Assembly: GCF_900456775.1 (NCBI RefSeq)
Contig: NZ_UAUL01000008.1
Span: forward strand, 124,001 to 188,000
DNA length: 64,000 bases
Reading direction: 5' to 3'
Origin: Sarcina ventriculi
GTDB lineage: Bacteria; Bacillota; Clostridia; Clostridiales; Clostridiaceae
This document shows, in pieces, positions 10,121 through 18,404 of this stretch. A program made the position numbers and the translations under genes. Below the pieces are notes generated by a model. The model had not been told where the DNA came from and did no database searches. It worked only from the letters and a program-made list of their open reading frames with translations. Position 1 is the stretch's first letter. Each line of letters starts with the position of its first letter.

Positions 10121-10939
10121 ATGAAGGATTCAAAAATATCAGTACTAATTGCAGATGATAACAAAGAATTTTGCAACATATTAAATGATTATCTTTTAAA
10201 TCAAAGAGATATAGTAGTTACGGGGATAGCTAAAGATGGATTAGAAGCTCTTCAATTAATTGAAGAAAAAAAACCAGATTTAGTAGTTTTAGATATAATA
10301 ATGCCACATTTAGATGGATTAGGAGTTTTAGAGAGATTACATGCTAAAAATGGTGATAATACTCCAAGAATAATAGTGTTATCAGCGGTAGGTCAAGATA
10401 AAATAACACAAAGAGCCATAACACTTGGAGCAGATTATTATGTAGTTAAGCCTTTTGATATGGATGTGTTTACAAAGAGAATAAGACAAATGTTTAATAA
10501 TACAATATCTGAAGAAACTTCTACAAATAAGACTATATCTTTAGTTGAAGTTCCAGAAATTAGGGTGGAATCTAAAAAGGAACCTATGGATTTAGAAACA
10601 GAGATAACAAGTATAATACATGAAATAGGTGTACCAGCTCATATCAAAGGATATATGTATTTAAGAGAAGCAATAACTATGGTAGTTAATGATATGGAAC
10701 TTTTATCTGCTATAACAAAAGAATTGTATCCATCAATAGCTAAAAAATATAATACTACTGCAAGTAGAGTTGAAAGAGCAATAAGGCATGCAATAGAGGT
10801 TGCGTGGGGTAGAGGTCAAGTTGAAGCTATAAACAAACTTTTTGGATATACTATTCAAAATAGTAAAGGGAAACCAACAAATTCAGAATTTATTGCGATG
10901 GTTGCAGATAAATTAAGATTGAAGAATAAAGTAAGCTAG
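10121..10939 (+). CDS. spo0A: Spo0A, master response regulator of sporulation
   Basis: Phosphorylation-activated transcription factor deciding entry into sporulation (and solvent or toxin programmes in clostridia). The 272-aa protein has an N-terminal receiver with acidic pair D12/D13, phosphoacceptor D58 (VVLDIIMP) and K110 (VKPFD), a linker, and the Spo0A C-terminal DNA-binding domain with the recognition helix region [28 protein letters not shown] precedes the ATG. It has its own sigma-H promoter and 0A box and is flanked by terminators, so it is monocistronic. Confidence 0.98.
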   Translation: MKDSKISVLIADDNKEFCNILNDYLLNQRDIVVTGIAKDGLEALQLIEEKKPDLVVLDIIMPHLDGLGVLERLHAKNGDNTPRIIVLSAVGQDKITQRAITLGADYYVVKPFDMDVFTKRIRQMFNNTISEETSTNKTISLVEVPEIRVESKKEPMDLETEITSIIHEIGVPAHIKGYMYLREAITMVVNDMELLSAITKELYPSIAKKYNTTASRVERAIRHAIEVAWGRGQVEAINKLFGYTIQNSKGKPTNSEFIAMVADKLRLKNKVS

Positions 10940-11010
10940 TATTTATTTTTTATTTTTAAATGAAGAGGGAATATTATTTGAGATTGTAAATTATTATATA
11001 TTTTTAAATG

Positions 11011-11053
11011 AAAAACACTTTATAGTTTTAATATAAGCTATGAGTGTTTTTTT
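11011..11053 (+). terminator. Terminator after spo0A
   Basis: Hairpin with arms AAAAACACT..ATAG and CTAT..AGTGTTTTT and a 12-base loop, ending in a T run at 11047-11053. It ends the spo0A transcript. Confidence 0.8.
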
Positions 11054-11072
11054 ATTTTTATATAAAATGCGG

Positions 11073-11101
11073 TCATAAATTTATTATGTAAAGCATAAAT
11101 T
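11073..11101 (+). promoter_or_regulatory. Sigma-E-type promoter of spoIIM
   Basis: TCATAAA (11073-11079), 14-base spacer, CATAAATT (11094-11101). This agrees with the mother-cell sigma-E consensus (KMATAWW and CATACAMT-like) at nearly every position. Bacillus spoIIM is sigma-E dependent, so the promoter fits the gene. Confidence 0.65.
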
Positions 11102-11136
11102 ATACTAGAGTTATAAATATTAAGGAGGAGGAATTT

Positions 11137-11760
11137 TTGAAAAAACTTATAAATTCGGTTTATGAAGTAATTGATGATAGTAAAATAATTTTTTTATGGG
11201 TATTATTATTTCTTCTTATAGGAATAGTATTAGGTTCTTGTACAGTTTATTATATGAGTGATTTTAATAAAGTTGAAATTGGAACTTATTTTAGTGAGTT
11301 TTTATCTTTTTTAGGGACTAACAAGATAAGTTATTTACAGGTATTACTTAGAAGTATTTTCAATATTGCTCCTATAGTTTTGATGATAGTTTTATTAGGT
11401 TTTACTTTAATAGGATGTCCTGTAATACTCTTTATAGATCTTGTAAAAGGATATATATTAGGATTTACATTTGCATTATTAGCTAGCATTTTGGGGGGGA
11501 AGGGAATAATTCTGTTGGCTTTAGGAATTGTGATTCAACAGATAATATTTATACCGTGCATCATAATATTAAGTACAGTAGCCGTTAAAAATTCTATAAT
11601 AAAAATTAAGGAAGGAATAGGAAAAGAAAGATTAAAAAATAGCAGAATAAATAAAAATTACATGAAAGTTCAAAGCATATTGAGTGCGATTTTAATTATA
11701 GGAATATTTATAGAAACATATATATCTCCAAACTTAATAAAATTAGTAATTACTAAGTAA
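11137..11760 (+). CDS. spoIIM: Stage II sporulation protein M
   Basis: Integral membrane protein of the mother cell that, with SpoIID and SpoIIP, drives septal peptidoglycan hydrolysis and forespore engulfment. The 207-aa product has about five hydrophobic segments (around residues 15-40, 75-100, 105-130, 130-155 and 180-200), as expected for the family. The start is TTG at 11137, placed by the strong AAGGAGGAGG ribosome site just upstream; no ATG is suitably placed. It lies downstream of a sigma-E-like promoter and upstream of the XerD homologue, the conserved order. Confidence 0.92.
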   Translation: MKKLINSVYEVIDDSKIIFLWVLLFLLIGIVLGSCTVYYMSDFNKVEIGTYFSEFLSFLGTNKISYLQVLLRSIFNIAPIVLMIVLLGFTLIGCPVILFIDLVKGYILGFTFALLASILGGKGIILLALGIVIQQIIFIPCIIILSTVAVKNSIIKIKEGIGKERLKNSRINKNYMKVQSILSAILIIGIFIETYISPNLIKLVITK

Positions 11761-11809
11761 TTTTTGTAATATAAATAATTATGTAATAACATTTTGGTTA
11801 GGAGTTAAT

Positions 11810-12682
11810 ATGAGGGACCGAGTAAAGAAATATGAGACATATTTAGAATCAATAGGAAAGAGAAAAAACACTGTAAGTGCGTATATAACAGATGTTTCTA
11901 TGTATTTAGATTTTGTTGAAGATAACGGATTTCAAGTTAGCGAAGATGGATATCCACTATTAAATTATATAGATGTTTTAAAGGAAAAAGGTAAATCACC
12001 GTCTTCAATACAAAGAACAGTAATATCTCTTAGGAATTTTTATAATTTTTTAGTAGCTGAAGAAGTAATAAAGAGAGTCCCAGAAATATCTATAAGAAAA
12101 GAGAAGATTGAAAAAAAGAAACCCTTAGTTTTAACTATTGAAGAAGTAAATAAAATAATGAGCAGTACTAATATGGGGACAGAAAAAGGAATAAGAGATA
12201 AAGCATTATTAGAGCTTATGTATGCAACTGGTATGAAAGTTTCTGAGCTTATCTCATTAAATTTAGATGATGCTAATTTGGATTTATCTTTTGTAAGATG
12301 TAGGGATAATAGAGGGTATGAAAGACTTATTCCTATAGGTAAAGAAGCTAGGGAAGCTATAAAAAGATATATTGTGGTTAGAGAAGAAAATTCTAAGGGT
12401 AGTGATAAGTTATTTTTAAATATGAGTGGGGAGCCTATAACAAGACAGGGGGTTTGGAGAATAGTAAAAGAATATTCATCCATTGCGAATATAGATAAGG
12501 ATATAAATTTAAATACATTTAGACATTCTTTTGCTGTGCATTTACTTCAAAATGGAGCAAACGCGAAAGTTGTACAAGAACTTTTGGGTAATCAAGTTAT
12601 GACTTATATAGATATGTACTATGAAATAATAAATAATGAAAAAATAAATAATATCTATAAAAAAGCTCATCCGAGGGCTTAA
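11810..12682 (+). CDS. XerD-like tyrosine recombinase with altered catalytic residues
   Basis: By position, length (290 aa) and ends (N-terminal SAM-like core-binding domain; C-terminal ...KKAHPRA) this is the XerD orthologue, normally resolving chromosome dimers at dif. However, several catalytic residues differ. Catalytic Arg-I in ATGLRVSEL is Lys143 (ATGMKVSEL), the HxLR histidine is Asn235 (NTFRHS), and the LLGH histidine is Asn261 (LLGNQVM). The beta-hairpin lysine region reads RDNRGYERLIPI. Arg238 and the nucleophile Tyr270 remain. The frame is intact and the fold is well conserved, so it is probably expressed, either as a weakly active recombinase, as a partner of another Xer protein, or in a non-catalytic DNA-binding role. 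Confidence 0.85.
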   Translation: MRDRVKKYETYLESIGKRKNTVSAYITDVSMYLDFVEDNGFQVSEDGYPLLNYIDVLKEKGKSPSSIQRTVISLRNFYNFLVAEEVIKRVPEISIRKEKIEKKKPLVLTIEEVNKIMSSTNMGTEKGIRDKALLELMYATGMKVSELISLNLDDANLDLSFVRCRDNRGYERLIPIGKEAREAIKRYIVVREENSKGSDKLFLNMSGEPITRQGVWRIVKEYSSIANIDKDINLNTFRHSFAVHLLQNGANAKVVQELLGNQVMTYIDMYYEIINNEKINNIYKKAHPRA

Positions 12683-12689
12683 TTTCTGA

Positions 12690-12746
12690 GGATTATCTTA
12701 ATTTAAAAGGCTTTTTGTCTTTTAATAAAGATAGTCCTTTATGTTT
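12690..12746 (+). terminator. Possible terminator after the XerD homologue
   Basis: Arms GGATTATCTT (12690-12699) and AAGATAGTCC (12728-12737) pair over 10 bp with one G-U, followed by a T-rich stretch. The 28-base loop is large for an intrinsic terminator, so confidence is moderate. Confidence 0.4.
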
Positions 12747-12867
12747 TTATTTGTAAATATAGTTTTAAATATACATTAATGTGTTTTATTACTAATTAAT
12801 ATAGGCCTTTTTTTTAAATAAATTATAATTCTTTAGGAAAAAATAATTTAAAAAGGAGGTAAAATAT

Positions 12868-14016
12868 ATGAAAAAAATTATAATTAAATTTTCAGCTATT
12901 TTAGCACTAATAATATTTTTAACTGGTGGAGTTAATGTTTTTGCAGATACTAACGAAAATATAGAAGTGGAAGCAAGATCTGCTATATTAATGGAGGTAA
13001 GTACTGGGAAAATAATATATGAAAAGAATTCTAATGAAAAATTTGCTCCAGCTTCTGTGACAAAAGTAATGACAATGCTTTTAACCATGGAACATATCGA
13101 TTCAGGAAAGATAAAATTTGATGATAAGGTTACAGTAAGTGAAAATGCAAAAAAAATGGGTGGAAGTAGTATGCTTTTGGATACTGGTGAGGTAAGAACT
13201 GTAGAAGACCTTATAAAAGGAATTGGTATAGCGTCAGGTAATGATGCGGCAGTTGCTATGGCAGAATATTTAGGCGGTAGTGAAAGTAATTTTGTTGATA
13301 TGATGAATGATAGAGCGAAAGAACTTGGAATGGTAAATACAACATTTAAAAACTGCACTGGTCTTCCAGTTGATGGACATATATCAACAGCATATGATAT
13401 ATCAATAATGTCTAGAGAGCTTTTAAAACATCCTGATATCTTAAAGTATACAAGTACATATATGGAAACAATATCAGAAGGAAGAAAAACACCTATAGAG
13501 CTTGTAAATCATAATAAGTTAGTAAGGTTTTTCCAAGGGTGTGATGGGCTTAAAACTGGATTTACCAATGAAGCAAAATATTGTATATCAGCTACTGCTG
13601 TGAAAGATGGTGTTAGAGTATTATCAGTTATAATGGGTGCTCCTACATATAAAATAAGAAATAGAGATGCAAGTATGCTTATGAATTATGGCTTTTCTAA
13701 ATTTGAAAGCAAGAAACTTTGTGAGAAAGATTCAGATATAAAGCAAATCCCTATGAATAAAAAAGGAGATAAATTTATAATAGCAAAAGCTAAAGAAAAT
13801 CTTGTTGTAACTTGTCCTAAAGGTGATGGAGATAAGATAGAGAGTAAAATAGTTTTAGATGAGAGTAAAACGAAATTTAAAGAAGGCGAAAATGTTGGAT
13901 TTTGTGAGTATTACCTAGATGGTGAACTTATCGGAGTTGTTGAGCTTTATTCAGATAGAGATATGAAAAAAGGAAATATTATAGACAATATAAAAGGAAT
14001 ATTTACAAAAGAATAA
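12868..14016 (+). CDS. dacF: D-alanyl-D-alanine carboxypeptidase, DacF type
   Basis: Low-molecular-weight penicillin-binding protein (peptidase S11) trimming the terminal D-Ala of peptidoglycan stem peptides at the outer membrane face; DacF-type enzymes adjust spore-cortex cross-linking. The 382-aa protein has a signal peptide ending near residue 26, SxxK at 63-66 (SVTK), SGN at 123-125, KTG at 229-231, and a C-terminal PBP5-like domain (about 285-370). The AAAAGGAGG ribosome site is very good. A terminator follows. Dac genes near spoIIM and xerD are typical; the Bacillus link to spoIIA is absent here. Confidence 0.92.
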   Translation: MKKIIIKFSAILALIIFLTGGVNVFADTNENIEVEARSAILMEVSTGKIIYEKNSNEKFAPASVTKVMTMLLTMEHIDSGKIKFDDKVTVSENAKKMGGSSMLLDTGEVRTVEDLIKGIGIASGNDAAVAMAEYLGGSESNFVDMMNDRAKELGMVNTTFKNCTGLPVDGHISTAYDISIMSRELLKHPDILKYTSTYMETISEGRKTPIELVNHNKLVRFFQGCDGLKTGFTNEAKYCISATAVKDGVRVLSVIMGAPTYKIRNRDASMLMNYGFSKFESKKLCEKDSDIKQIPMNKKGDKFIIAKAKENLVVTCPKGDGDKIESKIVLDESKTKFKEGENVGFCEYYLDGELIGVVELYSDRDMKKGNIIDNIKGIFTKE

Positions 14017-14026
14017 AAATTAAAAT

Positions 14027-14064
14027 AAAAAGGCAATGAGAAGTTTAATTCATTGCCTTTTTAT
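14027..14064 (+). terminator. Terminator after dacF
   Basis: Perfect 13-bp stem AAAAAGGCAATGA / TCATTGCCTTTTT with a 10-base loop; the 3' arm ends in a T run. Confidence 0.9.
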
Positions 14065-14115
14065 TTTATAATTAAGTTATAATTTTTGATAGAATTACAG
14101 GAGACAAATAATTTT

Positions 14116-14853
14116 ATGGATATGCCAATTATAAAAATACAAAATTTTGATGGTCCTTTTGATCTCTTGCTTCATTTAATAAAAAAGAATAAAATGAGCA
14201 TTAATGATATAAAAATTTATGATATAACTAAACAATATTTAGATTATATAAAACTTATGAAAGAATTAGATTTAGAAGTTACATCTGAATTTGTGGCAAT
14301 AGCAGCAACACTTATAGAGATAAAATCTAAGTCTCTTTTACCTAAACTAAAGGTGGAAGATGATGAGAAAAGTGAAGAAGATTTAATGGCAGAACTTAAA
14401 GACAAGCTTATGGAATATAAAATTTTTAAGAAGATTTCATTATTTTTAAAAGAAAAGGAAGGACAGCAAGGAGAAATATTCACTAAAAAGCCTGAAATAA
14501 TAGATGATACAAGCATAGAATTTAATGAAAATTATTTAGCTAATATATCAATGATTGATCTTTATGATATTTATAATAATCTTATTAAAAAATTTAATGA
14601 AAAGCAAAATTTAGATATGATAGAGAGACAGGTTAGTGTAGATAAATATAAAATAGAAGATAAGATAGAAGAATTGAAATTAGTAATTGAAGAAAAGAAA
14701 GTAATAAAATTTTCAAGCATAAGTGATAAATGTACATGTAAATTAGAGATAGTAGTAACTTTTTTAGCACTTTTAGAACTTATAAAGGATAGCTTTGTTA
14801 AGGTATTACAGTATGATAATTTAGGTGAAATAATTATAGAAAAAGATTGGTAA
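14116..14853 (+). CDS. scpA: Segregation and condensation protein A
   Basis: Kleisin subunit of the SMC-ScpAB condensin that organises and segregates the chromosome. The N-terminal Smc-neck-binding segment is clear (FDGPFDLLLHLIKKNKM), with the C-terminal winged-helix that binds the Smc head at about residues 180-245 (VTFLALLELIKDSFV). I place the start at ATG 14116, downstream of AGGAGA (14099-14104), giving 245 aa that begin at the family's usual point. An in-frame TTG at 14086 lies upstream of that ribosome site and is unlikely. Its partner scpB follows 9 bases later. Confidence 0.94.
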   Translation: MDMPIIKIQNFDGPFDLLLHLIKKNKMSINDIKIYDITKQYLDYIKLMKELDLEVTSEFVAIAATLIEIKSKSLLPKLKVEDDEKSEEDLMAELKDKLMEYKIFKKISLFLKEKEGQQGEIFTKKPEIIDDTSIEFNENYLANISMIDLYDIYNNLIKKFNEKQNLDMIERQVSVDKYKIEDKIEELKLVIEEKKVIKFSSISDKCTCKLEIVVTFLALLELIKDSFVKVLQYDNLGEIIIEKDW

Positions 14854-14862
14854 GGAGTAAGA

Positions 14863-15432
14863 ATGGATATAAATCAAGTTGAATTTGAAGAAGTTTCAAG
14901 AAAAAATGCAGTTATATCTGCAATAGAATCATTGTTATTTGCAGCAGGAGAACCTCTGTCTGCTAAAGATATTTCCAAGATTCTTTACGATGATTTAGAT
15001 TTTATAAAAGATGTTTTAGAGGAAATGATAGATAGATATGATAAAACAGCTTCAAGAGGAATAAAACTAATAATGTTAAATGATATGTATCAATTAGTTA
15101 CAAAGCCTTATAATGGGGAATATGTTCAAAAGTTATTAAAAAAAAATGTTAGACAATCATTATCTCAAGCTTCTTTAGAAAGTTTAGCTATAGTTGCATA
15201 TAAACAACCTATAACACGAGTTGAAATAGATGAGATACGAGGTGTTAAAAGTGAAAGTGCTCTTCAAAGATTAATAGAACGAGGACTTATAGAAGAAGTT
15301 GGGAGAATGGATGTAATAGGAAGACCAATATTGTATGGAACAACTAATGAATTTTTAAGATATTTTGCATTAAATGATTTAGATGATTTACCATCTGTGG
15401 AGTTATTTAACGAAGAAGAGGGAGAGAGTTAA
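14863..15432 (+). CDS. scpB: Segregation and condensation protein B
   Basis: Winged-helix dimer that binds the ScpA linker and regulates the Smc ATPase. The 189-aa protein shows the conserved AIESLLFAAGEPLSAKDI opening and the second winged helix with SLESLAIVAYKQPITRVEI and IRGVKSESALQRLIERGLI. It is coupled to scpA (AAGGAG ribosome site in the gap). Its TAA stop overlaps the stop of convergent ytfJ by 4 bases, so no terminator separates the two converging genes. Confidence 0.95.
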   Translation: MDINQVEFEEVSRKNAVISAIESLLFAAGEPLSAKDISKILYDDLDFIKDVLEEMIDRYDKTASRGIKLIMLNDMYQLVTKPYNGEYVQKLLKKNVRQSLSQASLESLAIVAYKQPITRVEIDEIRGVKSESALQRLIERGLIEEVGRMDVIGRPILYGTTNEFLRYFALNDLDDLPSVELFNEEEGES

Positions 15433-15821
15433 TCTTCTTTCTCTTCTTTATTTTTTTTCCCTAAAGATTTAATCATTTCTAAAACTTGAGGAATAGCTTC
15501 TACTATTTTGTCAGAAGAATTTACTTGATCAACTGGGATAAGTTTTATTGAGTTCCCATTTACAACTAAAAAAGCTACTGGTTTAACAGTTACTCCAGCT
15601 CCTGAACCTCCTCCAAAGGGATAATTTTCTTTTGATATATTTTTATTATTTATATCAGCTCCACCAGTTGCAAAACCAAAAGAAACTTTTGATATGGGTA
15701 TGATAGACTTACCGTCAGCAGTTTCCATAGCATCTCCTACTACTGTACTAACATCTATCATATTTCTTATATTTTCCATTGTAGTTTTCATAAGATTTTC
15801 TATAGGGTGATTATTTTCCAT
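15429..15821 (-). CDS. ytfJ: Sporulation protein YtfJ (GerW family)
   Basis: Spore protein of the GerW/YtfJ family; Bacillus GerW affects L-alanine germination, and the biochemical role is unknown. The 130-aa protein has the family pattern HPIENLMKTTMENIRNMIDV, VGDAMETADGKSIIPISKVS, a Gly-rich GGGSGAGVTVKPVAFLV and a charged tail. On the - strand it is preceded by TAGGAGG and follows the DUF2953 gene by 26 bases, forming the conserved ytfI-ytfJ pair. The end overlaps scpB by 4 bases. A candidate sigma-F promoter lies upstream of the pair. Confidence 0.92.
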   Translation of the reverse strand: MENNHPIENLMKTTMENIRNMIDVSTVVGDAMETADGKSIIPISKVSFGFATGGADINNKNISKENYPFGGGSGAGVTVKPVAFLVVNGNSIKLIPVDQVNSSDKIVEAIPQVLEMIKSLGKKNKEEKED

Positions 15822-15847
15822 TAAAAACCTCCTAAATTAAATAAATG

Positions 15848-16345
15848 TTATATATTTTTTCTGAAAAAATATAAAAATATTATATATATAATGTTTGCAA
15901 TACTTAAGTAAATTATACCTTTTATACTAAATAATATAGAAGTGTGTTCATTAAACAAAGGCGATATATTATAATTTTTCTTTTTAACATTAAATATAGT
16001 AATTAATTCAAGATAAATACTTTCTAAAATACCATAAATAACACCATATGATACAGCTGTAAGAGCAGCATCGCTTAAAGAATATTGCATATTTATTGAT
16101 AAATTTAGCAATGGTTTAAATTTGTTTGCCTGTAAAGAACTTAATATAGATTTAAAGTCAATCTTTATCTTATTATTAGATTTTTTTTTAATCTTAGCCT
16201 TCTTTAGTGAATTATTTTTAAGTGGAATTTTAAATTTTTTATATAAATAAACTTTAAATTGTTTATCGTAACTCGCTTCAAAAACTATGGGCAACGGTAA
16301 AAATAAAATAATTAATACCATAATAAATAAAAAAATAATATTCAT
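15848..16345 (-). CDS. ytfI: DUF2953 membrane protein (YtfI-like)
   Basis: Uncharacterised DUF2953 protein, 165 aa, with hydrophobic segments at both ends (about residues 2-22 and 140-162) and a basic middle rich in Lys (KFKIPLKNNSLKKAKIKKKS). It is partner to ytfJ in spore-formers, and its place upstream of ytfJ suggests forespore expression. The ribosome site TTAGGAGA on the - strand sets the start. Function is not known; the symbol follows synteny with Bacillus and is less certain than the family call. Confidence 0.75.
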   Translation of the reverse strand: MNIIFLFIMVLIILFLPLPIVFEASYDKQFKVYLYKKFKIPLKNNSLKKAKIKKKSNNKIKIDFKSILSSLQANKFKPLLNLSINMQYSLSDAALTAVSYGVIYGILESIYLELITIFNVKKKNYNISPLFNEHTSILFSIKGIIYLSIANIIYIIFLYFFRKNI

Positions 16346-16372
16346 AAAAAATTCTCCTAACTCTTATACAAC

Positions 16373-16403
16373 TAATTATTCCCAATATATCAAAAAAATA
16401 ATC
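16373..16403 (-). promoter_or_regulatory. Candidate sigma-F-type promoter of ytfI-ytfJ
   Basis: Read on the - strand: GATTA, 15-base spacer, GGGAATAATTA. The -10 fits GGnnAnAnTw exactly and the -35 has one mismatch to GYWTA. Bacillus ytfJ is a forespore (sigma-F) gene, which supports it. Confidence 0.5.
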
Positions 16404-16482
16404 AAAAAATTGATGATAAATTTAAAATTTTAGGAAAAAACTATATAAGTGGGATATTTAAAGTTGTATTAAGGAGAAGTTT

Positions 16483-17301
16483 ATGAGAAAAATATGTGAA
16501 AAAATTGCAATTATATTATCTTTATTATTAATGCTATATAGTCCTATACAGGTTTTTGGATTATCTAAAGATAAAGACATAGCTAGAGAAGCACATTATG
16601 CAATAGCTTTTGATACAAAATCTAGAGAAATTTTATATGAAAAAAAAGCATTTGATAATGTTCCTATGGCAAGTACTACTAAAATTCTTACAGCGATTTT
16701 AGCTATAAATTATGGTAACTTGGATGATACTGTTATTATATCTAAAAATGCAGCATCTATTAGAGGTTCTAAAGTTGGTTATAAAGCTGGAGAAGAAATA
16801 AAACTTAAAGAAGTACTTTTTGGTCTTATGTATAAGTCAGGAAATGATGCAGCTATTGCTATAGCAGAACATATAGGGGGATCAATTTCAGAGTTTTGCG
16901 TGATGATGAATGATTTAGCTAGAACTATGGGACTTATAGATTCAAATTTTGAATCACCTCACGGATTAGATAGTCAAAATCATTATTCATCAGCATATGA
17001 TTTAGCCTTATTAATGGCAAAAGCTATGGAAAACGATACATTTAAAGAAATAGCTGGAACTAAAACTACCTTAAAAGAAAAATATGGATTCACAAGAGAT
17101 TATAACAATATAAATAAAATTCTTTGGATGATTCCAGAGGCTAATGGTGGAAAGACAGGAACTACAGGTCAAGCAGGGAAATGTTTAGTAACATCTGTTA
17201 ATCATAATGGAAGAAATATAATAATAGTTGTTTTAAATTGTCCTGAAAGATGGAAAGTAACAGAAAATATATACAATTATATAAAAGAAAATTATAAATA
17301 A
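16483..17301 (+). CDS. D-alanyl-D-alanine carboxypeptidase, short form (catalytic domain only)
   Basis: Second S11 peptidase in 4 kb. It has a signal peptide or anchor (about residues 5-26), SxxK at 64-67 (STTK), SGN at 119-121 and KTG at 224-226, so the penicillin-binding active site is complete. At 272 aa it ends right after the catalytic domain and lacks the C-terminal PBP5 beta domain and membrane helix seen in typical DacA/DacF, so it may be secreted or held by an uncleaved N-terminal helix. It lies divergent from ytfI-ytfJ and is followed by a terminator. DacB-like spore-cortex enzymes are a possibility, but no sporulation promoter could be fixed. Confidence 0.88.
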   Translation: MRKICEKIAIILSLLLMLYSPIQVFGLSKDKDIAREAHYAIAFDTKSREILYEKKAFDNVPMASTTKILTAILAINYGNLDDTVIISKNAASIRGSKVGYKAGEEIKLKEVLFGLMYKSGNDAAIAIAEHIGGSISEFCVMMNDLARTMGLIDSNFESPHGLDSQNHYSSAYDLALLMAKAMENDTFKEIAGTKTTLKEKYGFTRDYNNINKILWMIPEANGGKTGTTGQAGKCLVTSVNHNGRNIIIVVLNCPERWKVTENIYNYIKENYK

Positions 17302-17307
17302 ATTTTG

Positions 17308-17352
17308 AAGACTACTTTAAATTTAAAGCATTTTAAAGTAGTCTTTATTTTT
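17308..17352 (+). terminator. Terminator after the short carboxypeptidase gene
   Basis: Perfect 14-bp stem AAGACTACTTTAAA / TTTAAAGTAGTCTT with a 10-base loop, followed by TATTTTT. It isolates the next gene pair from the one upstream. Confidence 0.85.
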
Positions 17353-17414
17353 GTAACAAATTTAAAAAAAATAAATATTTTAATAGTAAGATGTTTTTTA
17401 GGGGGAAAAATTAC

Positions 17415-18404
17415 ATGAAATATGAAATGATTGATTGTATTGATGCAGGAAGTGAATTTTGCCCTTGCCATTTAGCAGAGGAAGGGGAATGTATACTCTG
17501 TTCACAATTAAATGGAAGATGTTTTTGTGATTGTAGAAATTGGAAGGGTGTATGTATATATCAAGAGTTTAAAAACAATGGCGATAAAGCAAAAGAAGGG
17601 AGAAAAACATTTGATTGTGAAATCGTAGAACTTAATTTTTTAGAAGATGAACTTGTATGTTTAAAAGTGAAAGCAAATCATAAGTTATGTTTGGACTTAT
17701 CAGTTCCAGGAAGCTTTATATTTATAAAAACAAAAGATAATCCATATTTTGATATTCCTATTTCGATAATGGAATCGAATTGTGATGAAAATACATTAAT
17801 GATGATGGTAGAAATAAGAGGAATAAAAACGAAAAGACTTTTAAATTTATCATTAGGTGAACATATAGGAATTAGAGGACCATATTTTAATGGGGTTTTT
17901 GGAATAAAAACAATAAATAGCATATTTGATAAAAATATTTTGGTTCTTGTAAGGGGAATAGGTGAGGCACCAGCTCTTCCAGTTATAAAAAAGCTTTTAC
18001 TTCAAAATAATAAAATAAATTTAGTTTTAGATAAATCTCCGTTTAAAAATAGTTATATAAAGAATTATTTAGATACTAATCAAATAGATATTGAAGAGGC
18101 TAATATAATTGATAAAGGAAATCTTTCTGAGGAAGTAAAGAAAATAATAAATTTAGCCATAGATAATCATATTAGTTTAATTCATTGTGCTGGAGCTGAT
18201 ATATTAACTTATAATGTTATAAATTATTTAGATGACTTAAATCGAGAAGATATTAATATATCTTGTTGTAATAATTCTAAAATGTGTTGTGGAGAAGGTG
18301 TTTGTGGAAGTTGTACAGCTAGATTTGTAGGACATAAAGTAAAGAGGCTTTGCAAAGTTCAAACAGATCCTAGAAATATTTTTAAGGGGAGGAGATTTAT
18401 ATGA
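17415..18404 (+). CDS. PyrK-like FAD/[2Fe-2S] reductase with a cysteine-rich N-terminal domain
   Basis: 329 aa. The C-terminal two thirds resemble the ferredoxin-reductase-like electron-transfer subunit of dihydroorotate dehydrogenase (PyrK) and related sulfide-dehydrogenase subunits: FAD domain with PGSFIFI and GPYFNGVFG, a nucleotide loop RGIGEAPALPVI, and a C-terminal [2Fe-2S] pattern CGEGVCGSC-x12-C. Unlike PyrK it begins with about 47 residues holding nine cysteines (8, 16, 18, 26, 29, 36, 38, 40, 47; CPCHLAEEGEC and CFCDC), likely a second metal or Fe-S site. The ATG at 17415 has AGGGGGA upstream; an earlier ATG at 17391 precedes that site and is unlikely. It overlaps the next flavoprotein gene by 4 bases. 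Physiological substrate unknown. Confidence 0.75.
   Translation: MKYEMIDCIDAGSEFCPCHLAEEGECILCSQLNGRCFCDCRNWKGVCIYQEFKNNGDKAKEGRKTFDCEIVELNFLEDELVCLKVKANHKLCLDLSVPGSFIFIKTKDNPYFDIPISIMESNCDENTLMMMVEIRGIKTKRLLNLSLGEHIGIRGPYFNGVFGIKTINSIFDKNILVLVRGIGEAPALPVIKKLLLQNNKINLVLDKSPFKNSYIKNYLDTNQIDIEEANIIDKGNLSEEVKKIINLAIDNHISLIHCAGADILTYNVINYLDDLNREDINISCCNNSKMCCGEGVCGSCTARFVGHKVKRLCKVQTDPRNIFKGRRFI

Noticed and set aside
12040-12483. 147-codon - strand open frame opposite the XerD homologue
   Set aside because: Antisense shadow without ribosome site or recognisable domain.
12792-13358. 188-codon - strand open frame opposite dacF
   Set aside because: It lies antisense to an unmistakable carboxypeptidase gene, has no ribosome site, and its Ser/Ile/Leu-rich product is what AT-rich antisense frames give.
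14086-14115. Upstream TTG start for scpA
   Set aside because: The ribosome site AGGAGA is downstream of it, and the family N-terminus fits ATG 14116.
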